Origin: Calliopsis andreniformis
Lineage: Eukaryota > Arthropoda > Insecta > Hymenoptera > Andrenidae
Direction: 5' to 3'
Assembly (NCBI RefSeq): GCF_051401765.1
Contig: NW_027480422.1
Coordinates: 15,332,001-15,396,000, forward strand
Length of the DNA: 64,000 bases
A program made the position numbers and the translations under genes. The notes under the pieces were generated by a model, which was not told where the DNA came from, made no database searches, and saw nothing but the letters and a program-made list of their open reading frames with translations. This document shows positions 11,961 through 25,280 of this stretch, one piece after another (the first letter of the stretch is position 1; the number at the start of each line of letters is the position of its first letter).

Positions 11961-13306
11961 ACATATATCGTATTTTATGCTTCTGGCGTTGACTTCTTAG
12001 GCCCTAACTATTCGATCAGGTGGAGCAACGCCCTAGGGTGAAGCCTAGGTTGCCCGGAACGCAGAAATGACCATAACTTTCATACTGGTTGCAATTATTC
12101 GTTTTATACGATGGAAAAACTGTTGTATTTATATTGTATTTTATGCTTCAGGCGTTGACTTCTTAGGCCCTAACTATTCGCTCTGGTTGAACAACGCCCT
12201 AGTGACAAGCCTAGGTTGCTCGGAATGTAGAAATGACCATCACTTTCACACTGGTTGCAATTATTCTTGTTATACAATGGAGAAACTGTTGTATTTATTT
12301 TGTATTTTATGCTTCTGGCATTGACTTCTAAGGCCCTAGCTATTCCATCTGGTGGAGCAACGCCCTAGAGTGGAGCCTAGGTCGCCCGAAACGTAGAAAT
12401 GACCATTACTTTCACTCTGTTTGCAAATGTACATTATATACGATGGAAAAGCTGTTGTATTTATATTGTATTTTACGCTTCTGGCGTTGACTTCTTAGGC
12501 CCTAACTATTTGATCTGGTGGAGCAATGCCTCAGAGTTACGTCTAGGATGCACGCAACGTAGAAATGGCTATTACTTTCACACTTGTTGCAATTATTCGT
12601 TTTATACGATGGAAAAACTGTTGTACATATATCGTATTTTATGCTTCTGGCGTTGACTTCTTGGGCCCTATCTATTCGATCCGGTGGAGCAACGCCCTAG
12701 AGTCAAGCCTAGGTTGCCCGGAATGTAGAAATGACCATCACTTTCACACTGGTTGCAATTATTCTTGTTATACGATGGAAAAACTGTTGTATTTATTTTG
12801 TATTTTATGCTTCTGGCATTGACTTCTAAGGCCCTAGCTATTCCATCTGGTGGAGCAACGCCCTAGACTGGAGCCTAGGTCGCCCGAAACGTAGAAGTGA
12901 CCATTACTTTCACTCTGGTTGCAATTACTCCAGCTATACGATGGACAAACTGTTGGATTTTGATTGTACTTTATACTTCTGGCGTTGACTTCTAAGGCCC
13001 TCTGTATTCGATCTGGTGTAGCAATGCCTCAGAGTTAAGTCTAGGATGCCCGCAACGTAGAAATGGCTATTACTTTCACACTGGTTGCAATTATTCGTTT
13101 TATACGATGGAAAAACTGTTGTACACATATCGTATTTTATGCATCTGGCGTTGACTTCTTAGGCCCTAACTATTCGATCAGGTGGAGCAACGTCATAGGG
13201 TGAAGCCTAGGTTGCGCGGAACGTAGAAATGACCATAACTTTCACACTGGTTTCAATTATTCGTTTTATACAATGGAAAAACTGTTCTACTTATTTTGTA
13301 TTTTAT
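11911..13306 (+). repeat. Composite of copied segments (8591-, 8021- and 781-type)
   Basis: Three copied pieces abut here. Bases 11911-12329 match 8591-9009 (offset 3320, 20 monomers). Bases 12337-12764 match 8021-8448 (offset 4316, 26 monomers). Bases 12727-13306 match 781-1360. The joins fall at equivalent places in the monomer, so the 166-bp register is kept through each join. Confidence 0.75.
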
Positions 13307-14868
13307 GCTTCGACCGTTGACTCCTAAGGCTCCAACTATTCGATCTGGTGTAGCAACGCCCTAGAGTGAAGCCTAGGCTGCTCGGAATATAGAAATGACC
13401 ATCACCTTCACACGGTTTGCGATTATTCGTTTTATACGATGGTAAAACTGTTGTACATATATAGTATTTTATGCTTCTGGCGTTGACTTCTTAGGCCCTA
13501 ACCATTCGATGTGGTTGAGCAACGCCCTAGAGTGAAGCCTAGATTGCCCGGAACGTAGAAATGACCATAACTTTCATACTGGTTGCAATTATTCGTTTTA
13601 TACGATGGAAAAACTGTTGTATTTATTTTGTATTTGGTGCTCCTGGCGTTGACTTCTTAGGCCCTAGCTATTGGATCTGGTAGAGCAGCGCCCTAGGGTG
13701 AGGCCTAGGTTGCCCGGAACGTAGAAATGACCATAGCTTTCACACTGGTTGCAATTATTCCTGTTATACATGTGAAAAACTGTTGTACTTATGTTGTATT
13801 TTATGCTTCAGGCGTCGAATTCTAAGTCCCTAACTATTCGATCTGGTGGAGCAACGCCCTAGAGTGGAGCCTAGGTTGCCCGGAATGTAGAAATGACCAT
13901 CACTTTCACACTGGTTGCAATTATTCTTGTTATACAGTGGAAAAACTGTTGTATTTATTTTGTATTTTATGCCTCTGGCGTTGACTCCCAAGGCCGTAGC
14001 TATTCGATGTGGTGGAGCAACGCCCTAGAGTGAAGCCTAGGTTGCGCGGAACGTAGAAATGACCATGCCTTTCACACTGGTTGCGTTTATTCCTGTTATA
14101 CGATGGAAAAACTGTTGTATTTATATTATATTTTATGCTTCAGCCGTTGACTTCTAAGGCCGTAGCTATTCGATATGGTGGAGCAACGCCCTAGAGTGAA
14201 GCCTAGGTTGCCCGGAAAGTAGAAATGACCATTACGTCCACACTGTTTGCAATTATTCATTTTATACGATGGAAGAACTGTTGTATTTTTATTGTATTTT
14301 ATGCTTCTGGCGTTGTCTTCTAAGTCCCTTGCTTTTCGATCTGGTGGAGCAACGCCCTTGAGCGAAGCCTAGGTTGCCCGGAACGTAGAAATGACCTGTA
14401 CTTTCACACTGGTTGCAGTTATTCCTGTTATACGATGGGAAAACTGTTGTACTTATGTTGTATTTTATGCTTCTGGCGCCGAATTCTAAGTCCCTAACTA
14501 TTCGATCTGGTGGAGCAACGCCCTAGAGTGAAGCCTAGGTTGCCCGGAAAGTATAAATGACCATTACTTCCACACTGTTTGCAATTATTCATTTTATACG
14601 ATGGAAAAACTGTTGTCTTTTTATTGTATTTTATGGTTCTGGCGTTGACTTCTAAGTCCCTTGCTTTTCGATCTGGTGGAGCAACGCCATTGAGCGAAGC
14701 CTAGGTTGCCCGGAACGTAGAAATGACCTGCACTTTCACAGTGGTTGCAATTATTCCTGTTATACGATGGGAAAACTGTTGTACTTATGTTGTATTTTAT
14801 GATTCTGGAGTCGAATTCTAAGTCCCTAACTATTCGATCTGGTGGAGCAACGCCCTAGAGTGAAGCCT
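13254..14868 (+). repeat. Segment copy C2, partner of 9270-10884
   Basis: This is the second copy of the 1.6-kb segment. Its right-hand part (from 14194) also forms the start of the 3154-bp higher-order unit. The source segment was therefore later included in that amplification, or the other way round. Confidence 0.85.
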
Positions 14869-17800
14869 AGTTTGCCCGGAACGTAGAAATGACCGGTGCT
14901 TTCACACTGTTTGCAAATATACATTATAGACGATGGAAAAGCTGTTGTATTTATATTGTATTTCATGCTTCTGGCGTTGACTTCTTAGGTCCTAAGTATT
15001 TGATCTGGTGGAGCACCGCCATAGAGAGAAACCTAGGTTGCCCGGAACGTAGAAATGACCATTACTTTCACACTGGTTGCAATTATTCCTGTTATACGAT
15101 GGACAAACTGTTGGATTTTGATTGTTCTTTATGCTTCTGGCTCTTACTTCTAAGGCCCTGTGTATTCGATCTCGTGGAGCAATGTCTCAGAGTTAAGTCT
15201 AGGATGCCCGGAACGTAGAAATGGCCATTACTTTCACACTGGTTGCAATTATTCGTTTTATACGATGGAAAAACTGTTGTATTTATATTGTACTTTATGT
15301 TTCTGGCGTTGACTTCTAAGGCCGCAGCTATTCGATGTGGTGGAACAACGCCCTAGAGTGAAGCCTAGGTTACCCGGAACGTAGAAATGACCAATACTTT
15401 CACACTGGTTGCAGTTATTCCTCTTATACGATGGAAAATCTGTTGTATTTATATTGTATTTTATGCTTCTGGCGTTGACTTCTTGGGCCCTAACTATTCG
15501 ATCTGGTGGAACGACGCCCTAGAGTGAAGCCTAGGTTGCCCGGAACGTAGAAATGACCTTTACTTTCACACTGTTTGCAAATATACATTATATACGATAT
15601 AAAAGCTGTTGTATTTTTATTGTATTTTATGTTTCGGGCGCTGACTTCTAAGGCCCTAACTATTCGATCTGATGGAGCAACGCCCAAGAGTGATGCCTAG
15701 GTTGCCCGGAACGTAGAAATGACCATTACCTTCACACTGTTTGTGGTTATTCATTTTATACGATGGTAAAACTGTTGTACTTATGTTGTATTTTATTCTT
15801 CTGGCGTTGAATTCTAAGTCCCGAGCTATTCGATCTGGTGGAGCGAAGCCCTAGAAAGAAGCCTAGGTTACCCGAAACGTAGAAATGACCAGTACTTTCA
15901 CACTGGTTGCTGTTATTCCTGTTATAAAATGGAAAAACTCTTGCATTTTTATTGTATTTTATGCTTCTGGCGTTGTATTCAAAGTCCCTAACTATGCGAT
16001 CTGGTGGAGCAACGCCCTACAGTTAAGCCTAGGTTGCCCGGAACGTAGAAATGAACATTACCTTCAGGCTTGTTGCAATTATTCCTGTTATACGATGGAA
16101 GAACTGTTGTATTTTTATTGTATTTTATGCTTCTGGCGTTGTATTCAAAGTCCCGAACTATTCGATTTGGTGGAGCAACGCCCTGGAGTCAAGCCTAGGT
16201 TGCCCGAAAAGTAGAAATGACCATAACTTTCACACTGTTTGCAATCATTCATTTTATACGATCTAAAAGCTGTTGTATTTATATTGTATTTTATGCTTCT
16301 GGAGTTGACCTCTTAGGCCCTAGCTATTGGATCTGTTGGAGCAACGCCCTAGGGTGAAGGCTAGGTTGCCCGGAACGCATAAATGACCATAACTTTCATA
16401 CTGATTGCAATTATTCGTTTTATACGATGGATAAGCTGTTGTATTTCTATCGTATTTTAAGCTTCTGGCGTTGACTTCTTACGCCCTAACTGTTCGATCT
16501 GGTGGAACAACGCCCTACAGTGAAGACTAGGTTGCCCGGAACGTAGAAATGACCTTTACTTTCACACTGTTTGCAGATATACATTATATACGATGGAAAA
16601 GCTATTGTATTTATGTTGTATTTTATTCTTCTGGCGTTGAATTCTAAGTCCCTAACTATTCGATGTAGAGGAGCAACGCTCTAGAGTGAAGCCTAGGTTA
16701 CCCGGATCGTAGAAAAGACCAGTGCTTTCACACTGGTTGCAGTTATTCCTGTAGTACAATGGAAAAACTGTTGCATTTTTATTGTATTTTATGCATCTGG
16801 CGTTGTATTCAAAGTCCGTAACTATTCGATCTGGTGGAGCAATGCCCTGGAGTTAAGCCTAGGGTGCCCGGAACGTAGAAATGACCATAACTTTGACACT
16901 GTTTGCAATCATTCATTTTATACGATGGAAAAGCTGTTGTGTTTGTATTGTATTTTATGTTTCTGGAATTGACTTCTAAGGCCGTAGCTATTCGATCTGG
17001 TGGAGCAACGCCCTTGAGCGAAGCCTAGGTTGTCCGGAACGTACAAATGACCATCACACTCACACTGGCTGCAATTATTCCTGTTATACGATTGAAAAAC
17101 TGTTGTATCTATTTTGTATTTTATGCTTCTGGCGCTGACTTCTTAGGTCCTAACTATTGGATCTGGTGGAGCAACGCCCTTGAGCGAAGCCCAGGATGCC
17201 CGGCACGTAGAAATGACCATAACTTTCTTACTGATTGCAATTATTCGTATTATACAATGGAAAATCTGTTGTATTTATATTGTATTTTAACCTTCTGGCG
17301 TTGACTTCTAAGGCCGCAGCTATTCGATGTGGTGCAGCGACGCCCTGGAGTGAAGCCTAGGTTGCCCGGAAAGTAGAAATGACCATTACGTCCACACTGT
17401 TTGCAATTATTCATTTTATACGATGGAAGAACTGTTGTATTTTTATTGTATTTTATGCTTCTGGCGTTGTCTTCTAAGTCCCTTGCTTTTCGATCTGGTG
17501 GAGCAACGCCCTTGAGCGAAGCCTAGGTTGCCCGGAACGTAGAAATGACCTGTACTTTCACACTGGTTGCAGTTATTCCTGTTATACGATGGGAAAACTG
17601 TTGTACTTATGTTGTATTTTATGCTTCTGGCGCCGAATTCTAAGTCCCTAACTATTCGATCTGGTGGAGCAACGCCCTAGAGTGAAGCCTAGGTTGCCCG
17701 GAAAGTATAAATGACCATTACTTCCACACTGTTTGCAATTATTCATTTTATACGATGGAAAAACTGTTGTCTTTTTATTGTATTTTATGGTTCTGGCGTT

Positions 17801-20800
17801 GACTTCTAAGTCCCTTGCTTTTCGATCTGGTGGAGCAACGCCATTGAGCGAAGCCTAGGTTGCCCGGAACGTAGAAATGACCTGCACTTTCACAGTGGTT
17901 GCAATTATTCCTGTTATACGATGGGAAAACTGTTGTACTTATGTTGTATTTTATGATTCTGGAGTCGAATTCTAAGTCCCTAACTATTCGATCTGGTGGA
18001 GCAACGCCCTAGAGTGAAGCCTAGTTTGCCCGGAACGTAGAAATGACCGGTGCTTTCACACTGTTTGCAAATATACATTATAGACGATGGAAAAGCTGTT
18101 GTATTTATATTGTATTTCATGCTTCTGGCGTTGACTTCTTAGGTCCTAAGTATTTGATCTGGTGGAGCACCGCCATAGAGAGAAACCTAGGTTGCCCGGA
18201 ACGTAGAAATGACCATTACTTTCACACTGGTTGCAATTATTCCTGTTATACGATGGACAAACTGTTGGATTTTGATTGTTCTTTATGCTTCTGGCTCTTA
18301 CTTCTAAGGCCCTGTGTATTCGATCTCGTGGAGCAATGTCTCAGAGTTAAGTCTAGGATGCCCGGAACGTAGAAATGGCCATTACTTTCACACTGGTTGC
18401 AATTATTCGTTTTATACGATGGAAAAACTGTTGTATTTATATTGTACTTTATGTTTCTGGCGTTGACTTCTAAGGCCGCAGCTATTCGATGTGGTGGAAC
18501 AACGCCCTAGAGTGAAGCCTAGGTTACCCGGAACGTAGAAATGACCAATACTTTCACACTGGTTGCAGTTATTCCTCTTATACGATGGAAAATCTGTTGT
18601 ATTTATATTGTATTTTATGCTTCTGGCGTTGACTTCTTGGGCCCTAACTATTCGATCTGGTGGAACGACGCCCTAGAGTGAAGCCTAGGTTGCCCGGAAC
18701 GTAGAAATGACCTTTACTTTCACACTGTTTGCAAATATACATTATATACGATATAAAAGCTGTTGTATTTTTATTGTATTTTATGTTTCGGGCGCTGACT
18801 TCTAAGGCCCTAACTATTCGATCTGATGGAGCAACGCCCAAGAGTGATGCCTAGGTTGCCCGGAACGTAGAAATGACCATTACCTTCACACTGTTTGTGG
18901 TTATTCATTTTATACGATGGTAAAACTGTTGTACTTATGTTGTATTTTATTCTTCTGGCGTTGAATTCTAAGTCCCGAGCTATTCGATCTGGTGGAGCGA
19001 AGCCCTAGAAAGAAGCCTAGGTTACCCGAAACGTAGAAATGACCAGTACTTTCACACTGGTTGCTGTTATTCCTGTTATAAAATGGAAAAACTCTTGCAT
19101 TTTTATTGTATTTTATGCTTCTGGCGTTGTATTCAAAGTCCCTAACTATGCGATCTGGTGGAGCAACGCCCTACAGTTAAGCCTAGGTTGCCCGGAACGT
19201 AGAAATGAACATTACCTTCAGGCTTGTTGCAATTATTCCTGTTATACGATGGAAGAACTGTTGTATTTTTATTGTATTTTATGCTTCTGGCGTTGTATTC
19301 AAAGTCCCGAACTATTCGATTTGGTGGAGCAACGCCCTGGAGTCAAGCCTAGGTTGCCCGAAAAGTAGAAATGACCATAACTTTCACACTGTTTGCAATC
19401 ATTCATTTTATACGATCTAAAAGCTGTTGTATTTATATTGTATTTTATGCTTCTGGAGTTGACCTCTTAGGCCCTAGCTATTGGATCTGTTGGAGCAACG
19501 CCCTAGGGTGAAGGCTAGGTTGCCCGGAACGCATAAATGACCATAACTTTCATACTGATTGCAATTATTCGTTTTATACGATGGATAAGCTGTTGTATTT
19601 CTATCGTATTTTAAGCTTCTGGCGTTGACTTCTTACGCCCTAACTGTTCGATCTGGTGGAACAACGCCCTACAGTGAAGACTAGGTTGCCCGGAACGTAG
19701 AAATGACCTTTACTTTCACACTGTTTGCAGATATACATTATATACGATGGAAAAGCTATTGTATTTATGTTGTATTTTATTCTTCTGGCGTTGAATTCTA
19801 AGTCCCTAACTATTCGATGTAGAGGAGCAACGCTCTAGAGTGAAGCCTAGGTTACCCGGATCGTAGAAAAGACCAGTGCTTTCACACTGGTTGCAGTTAT
19901 TCCTGTAGTACAATGGAAAAACTGTTGCATTTTTATTGTATTTTATGCATCTGGCGTTGTATTCAAAGTCCGTAACTATTCGATCTGGTGGAGCAATGCC
20001 CTGGAGTTAAGCCTAGGGTGCCCGGAACGTAGAAATGACCATAACTTTGACACTGTTTGCAATCATTCATTTTATACGATGGAAAAGCTGTTGTGTTTGT
20101 ATTGTATTTTATGTTTCTGGAATTGACTTCTAAGGCCGTAGCTATTCGATCTGGTGGAGCAACGCCCTTGAGCGAAGCCTAGGTTGTCCGGAACGTACAA
20201 ATGACCATCACACTCACACTGGCTGCAATTATTCCTGTTATACGATTGAAAAACTGTTGTATCTATTTTGTATTTTATGCTTCTGGCGCTGACTTCTTAG
20301 GTCCTAACTATTGGATCTGGTGGAGCAACGCCCTTGAGCGAAGCCCAGGATGCCCGGCACGTAGAAATGACCATAACTTTCTTACTGATTGCAATTATTC
20401 GTATTATACAATGGAAAATCTGTTGTATTTATATTGTATTTTAACCTTCTGGCGTTGACTTCTAAGGCCGCAGCTATTCGATGTGGTGCAGCGACGCCCT
20501 GGAGTGAAGCCTAGGTTGCCCGGAAAGTAGAAATGACCATTACGTCCACACTGTTTGCAATTATTCATTTTATACGATGGAAGAACTGTTGTATTTTTAT
20601 TGTATTTTATGCTTCTGGCGTTGTCTTCTAAGTCCCTTGCTTTTCGATCTGGTGGAGCAACGCCCTTGAGCGAAGCCTAGGTTGCCCGGAACGTAGAAAT
20701 GACCTGTACTTTCACACTGGTTGCAGTTATTCCTGTTATACGATGGGAAAACTGTTGTACTTATGTTGTATTTTATGCTTCTGGCGCCGAATTCTAAGTC

Positions 20801-20996
20801 CCTAACTATTCGATCTGGTGGAGCAACGCCCTAGAGTGAAGCCTAGGTTGCCCGGAAAGTATAAATGACCATTACTTCCACACTGTTTGCAATTATTCAT
20901 TTTATACGATGGAAAAACTGTTGTCTTTTTATTGTATTTTATGGTTCTGGCGTTGACTTCTAAGTCCCTTGCTTTTCGACCTGGTGGAGCAACGCC
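14194..20996 (+). repeat. Higher-order repeat, 19-monomer 3154-bp unit, ~2.15 copies
   Basis: Bases 14194-17347 recur at 17348-20501 with a constant shift of 3154 bp, exactly 19 x 166. A third, partial copy runs from 20502 to about 20979-20996, where GCTTTTCGACC replaces GCTTTTCGATC and the monomer type changes. At the left edge, A at 14193 faces G at 17347. I saw no base difference between the two full copies in the stretches compared (around 14.2-14.8, 15.3-15.9 and 16.0-16.3 kb). All repeat-derived reading frames in the two copies have identical translations. The unit carries private markers such as ATGAACATTACCTTCAGGC and GATCGTAGAAAAGACC. This is the most recent duplication visible in the window, or else an assembly duplication. 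Confidence 0.93.
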
Positions 20997-21074
20997 CTAG
21001 AGTGAAGCCTAGGTTGCCCGGAACGTAGAAATGACCATGCCTTTCACACTGGTTGTAATTATTCCTGTTATACG

Positions 21075-21850
21075 ATGGAAAAACTGTTGTATTTATATTG
21101 TATTTTATGCTTCTGGTGTAGACTTCTTAGGCCCTAGCTATTCGATCTGGAGGAACAACGCCCTAGAGTGAAGCCTAGGTTGCCCGGAACGTAGAAATGA
21201 CCATGTCTTTCACACTGGTTGCAATTATTCCTGTTTTACGACGGAAAAACTGTTGTATTTCTATTGTATTTTATGTTTCTGGCGTTGACTTCTTAGGCCC
21301 TAACTATTTGATCTGGTGGAGCAACGCCCTAGAGAGAAGCCTAGATTGCCCGGAACGTAGAAATGACCATAACCATCAGACTGGTTGCAATTATTCGTTT
21401 TGTACGATGGAAAGACTGTTGTATTTATATTGTATGTTATAGTTATGGCGTTGTCTTCTAGGGCCGTAGCTATTCGATGTGGTTGAGCAAGGTCCTAGAG
21501 TGAAGCCTAGGTTGCCCGGAACGTAGAAATGACCACAGCTTTCATACTGGTTGCAATTATTCGTTTTATACGATGGAAAAACTGTTGTATTTATTATGTA
21601 TTTGGTGCTCCTGGCTTTGACTTCTTAGGCCCTAGCTATTGGATCTGGTGGACCAACGCCCTAGAGTGAAGCCTAGGTTGCCCGAAACGTAGAAATGACC
21701 TTTACTTTCCCACTGTTTGCAAATACACATTGTATGCGATGGAAAAACTGTTGAATCTATTTTGTATTTTATGCTTCTGGCGTTGACTTCTTAGGCCCTA
21801 ACTATTCGATCTGGTGGAGCAACGCCGTAGAGTGAAGCCTAGGTTGCCCG
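21075..21850 (+). repeat. Segment copy E1 (~776 bp), partner of 32187-32962
   Basis: It aligns at an offset of 11,112 bp (67 monomers less 10 bp). Shared markers are TTTCTGGCGTTGACTTC, ATAACCATCAGACTGG, GTATGTTATAGTTATGGCG and CCCACTGTTTGCAAATACAC. Single-base differences include CTGTTTTACGACGG against CTGTTATACGACGG, and GCAAGGTCC against GCAACGTCC. Confidence 0.85.
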
Positions 21851-24630
21851 GAATGTAGAAATGACCATCACGTTCAGACTGGTTGCAATTATTCTTGTTA
21901 TACGATGGAAAAACTGTTGTATTTATATTATATTTTAAGCTTCAGCCGTTGACTTCTAAGTCCCTAGCTATTCGATCTGGTGGAGCAACGCCCTAGAGTG
22001 AGGCCTAGGTTGCCTGGAATGCAGAAATGACCAGTACTTTCACACTGTTTGCAAATATACATTATATACGATGGAAATGCTGTTGTATTTATATTGTATT
22101 TTCTGCCTCTGGCGTTGACTTCTTAGGTCCTCACTATTTGATCTGGTGGAGTACCGGCCTAGAGTGAAGCCTAGGTTGCCCGGAAAGTAGAAGTGACCTG
22201 TACTTTCACACTGGTTGCAGTTATTCCTGTTATACGATGGAAAAACTGTTGCATTTTAATTGTATTTTATGCTTCTGGCGTTGAATTCTAAGTCCCTAAC
22301 TATGCGATCTGGAGGAGAAACGTCCTACAGTGAAGCCTAGGTTGCCCGAAACGTAGAAATGACCTTTACTTTCACACTGTTTGCAAATTTACATTATATG
22401 CGATGGAAAAACTGTTTTATCTATTTTGTATTTTATGCTTCTGGCGTTCACTTCTAAGGCCCTATGTATTGGATCTGGTGGAGCAATGCCTCAGAGTTAA
22501 GTGTAGGATGCCCTGAACGTAGAAATGGCCATTACTTTCACACTGGTTGCAATTATTCGTTCTATACGATGGTAAAACTGTTGTATTTATTTTGTATTTG
22601 GTGCTTCTGGCGTTGACTTCTTAGGCCCTAACTATTGGATGTGGTGGACCAACGCCCTAGAGTGAAGCCTAGGTTGCCCGGAACGTAGAAATGACCATAT
22701 ATTTCACACTGGTTGCAATTATGCCAGTTATACGATGGTAAAACTGTTGTATTTTTATTGTATTTTATGCGACAGGAGTTGCTTTCTAAGGCCCAAACTA
22801 TTCGACCTGGTGGAGCAACGCCCTAGAGTGAAGTATAGGTTGCCCGGAACGTAGAAATGACCATTACCTTCACACTGTTTGCGATTATTCATTTTATACG
22901 ATGGTAAAACTGTTGTACATATATCTTATTTTATGCTACTGACGTTGACTTCTTAGGCCCTAACTATTCGATCAGGTGGAGCAACGCCCTTGAGCGAAGC
23001 CTAGGTTGCCCGGAACGTAGAAATGACCTGTACTTTCACACTGGTTGCAATTATTCCTGTTATACGATGGGAAAACTGTTGTACTTATGTTGTATTTTAT
23101 GCTTCAGCCGTTGACTTCTAAGGCCGTAGCTATTCGATATGGTGGAGGAGCGCCCTAGAGTGATGCCTAGGTTGCGCGGAACGTAGAAATGACCATGCCT
23201 TTCGCACTGGTTGCATTTATTCCTGTTATACGATGGAAAAACTGTTGTATATATATTATATTTTATGCTTCAGCCGTTGACTTCTAAGGCCGTAGCTATT
23301 CGATATGGTGGAGCAACGCCCTAGAGTGAAGCCTAGGTTGCCAGGAACGTAGAAATGACCATTACTTCCACACTGTTTGCAATTATTCATATTATACCGT
23401 GGAAAAACTGTTGTATTTATATTGTATTTTATGCTCCTGGCATTGACTTGTAAGGCCCTAACTATTCGATGTGGTGGAGCAATGCCCTAGAGTGAAGCCT
23501 AGATTGACCGGAACGTAGAAATGACCATACCTTTCACACTGGTTGCAATTATTCCTGTTATACAAGGGAAAAACTGTTGTATTTATATTGTATTTTATGC
23601 TTCTGGCGTTGACTTCTAAGGCCCTATGTATTCGATCTGGTGGAGCAATGCCTCAGAGTTAAGTCTAGGATGCCCGGAACGTAGAAATGGCCATTACTTT
23701 CCTACTGGTTGGAATTATTCGTTTTATACGATGGAAAAACTGTTGTATTTATTTTGTATTTGGTGCTTCTGGCGTTGACTTCTAAGGCCCTAACTATTCG
23801 ATGTGGAGGAGCAACGCCATAGTGCGAAACCTAGGTTGCTCGGAACGTAGAAGTGACCATTACGACCACACTGTCTGCTATCATTCATTTTATACAATGG
23901 GAAAACTGTTGTATTTATATTGTATTTTATGCTTCTGGCGCTAACTTCTTAGGTCCTAACTATTGGGTCTGGTGGAGCAATGCCTCAGAGTTAAGTCTAG
24001 GATGCCCGGAACGTAGAAATGACCATTACCTGCACACTGTTTGCCATTATTCATTTTATACGATGGTAAAACTGTTGTATTTTTATTGTACTTTATGCTT
24101 CTGGCGTTGACATCTAAGTCCCTTGCTTTTCGATCTGGTGGAGCAACGCACTTGAGCGAAGCCTAGGTTGCCCGGAACGTAGAAATGACCTGTACTTTCA
24201 CACTGGTTGCACTTATTCCTGTTACGCGATGGGAAAACTGTTGTACGTATGTTGTATTTTATGCTTCTGGCGTCGAATTCTAAGTCCCTAACTATTCAAT
24301 CTGGTGGAGCAACGCCCTAGAGAGGAGCCTAGGTTGCCCGGAATGTAGAAATGACCATCACTTTCACACTGGTTGCAATTATTCTTGTTATACAGTGGAA
24401 AAACTGTTGTATTTATTTTGTATTTTATGCCTCTGGCGTTGACTCCCAAGGCCGTAGCTATTCGATGTGGTGGAGCAACGCCCTAGAGTGAAGCCTAGGT
24501 TGCGCGGAACGTAGAAATGACCATGCCTTTCACACTGGTTGCGTTTATTCCTGTTATACGATGGAAAAACTGTTGTATTTATATTATATTTTATGCTTCA
24601 GCCGTTGACTTCTAAGGCCGTAGCTATTCG
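21851..24630 (+). repeat. Mixed-type satellite stretch without clear higher-order unit
   Basis: This stretch is continuous satellite of varied monomer types. Most are single or paired relatives of monomers elsewhere in the window. Examples are TTGGAATTATTCG near 23709 (also 55553) and TACAAGGGAAAAACTG near 23560 (also near 59888). Bases 23853-24110 are related to 25513-25770 at a distance of 10 monomers (1660 bp). There is no insertion and no coding region. Confidence 0.8.
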
Positions 24631-25190
24631 ATCTGGTGGTGCAACTCTCTAGAGTGAAGCCTAGGTAGCCCGGAACTTAGAAGTGGCCATCACCTTCACT
24701 CTGGTTGCTATTATTCCTGTTATACGGTGGAAAAACTGTTGTATTTTTATTGTATTTTATGCTTCGGGCGTTGACTTCTAAGGCCGTAGCTATTCGATCT
24801 GGTAGTGCAACGCCCTAGGGTTAAGTCTAGGATGCCCGGAACGTAGAAATGGCCAGTGCTTTCACACTGGTTGCACTTATTCGTATGATACGATGGAAAA
24901 GCTGTTGTACATATATCGTATTTTATGCTTCTGGCGTTGACTTCTTAGGACCTAACTATTCGACCTGGTGGATCAACGCCCTAGAGTGAAGCCTAGGTTG
25001 CACGGAACGTAGAAATGCCCATTACTTTCACACTGGTTGCCATTATTCCTGTTACACGATGGAAAAACTGTTGTATTTATATTGTATTTTATGCTTCTGC
25101 TGTAGGCTTCTTAGGCCCTAACTATTCGACCTGGTGGAGCAACGCCCTAGAGTGAAGCCTAGGTTGCACGGAACGTAGAAATGACCATGT
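24631..25190 (+). repeat. Segment copy F1, partner of 31095-31820
   Basis: Bases 24631-24964 match 31095-31428 (offset 6464), and 24961-25190 match 31591-31820 (offset 6630). The 166-bp jump between the offsets means that exactly one monomer (31429-31594) is present in the later copy and absent here. Shared markers are GCAACTCTCTAGAG, GAACTTAGAAGTGGCC, CACTTATTCGTATGATACG and CTTCTGCTGTAGGCTTC. Confidence 0.85.
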
Positions 25191-25280
25191 CTTTCACACT
25201 GGTTGCAATTATTCCTGTTATACGATGGGAAAACTGTTGTACTTATGTTGTATTTTATGCTTCTGGCGCCGAATTCTAAG

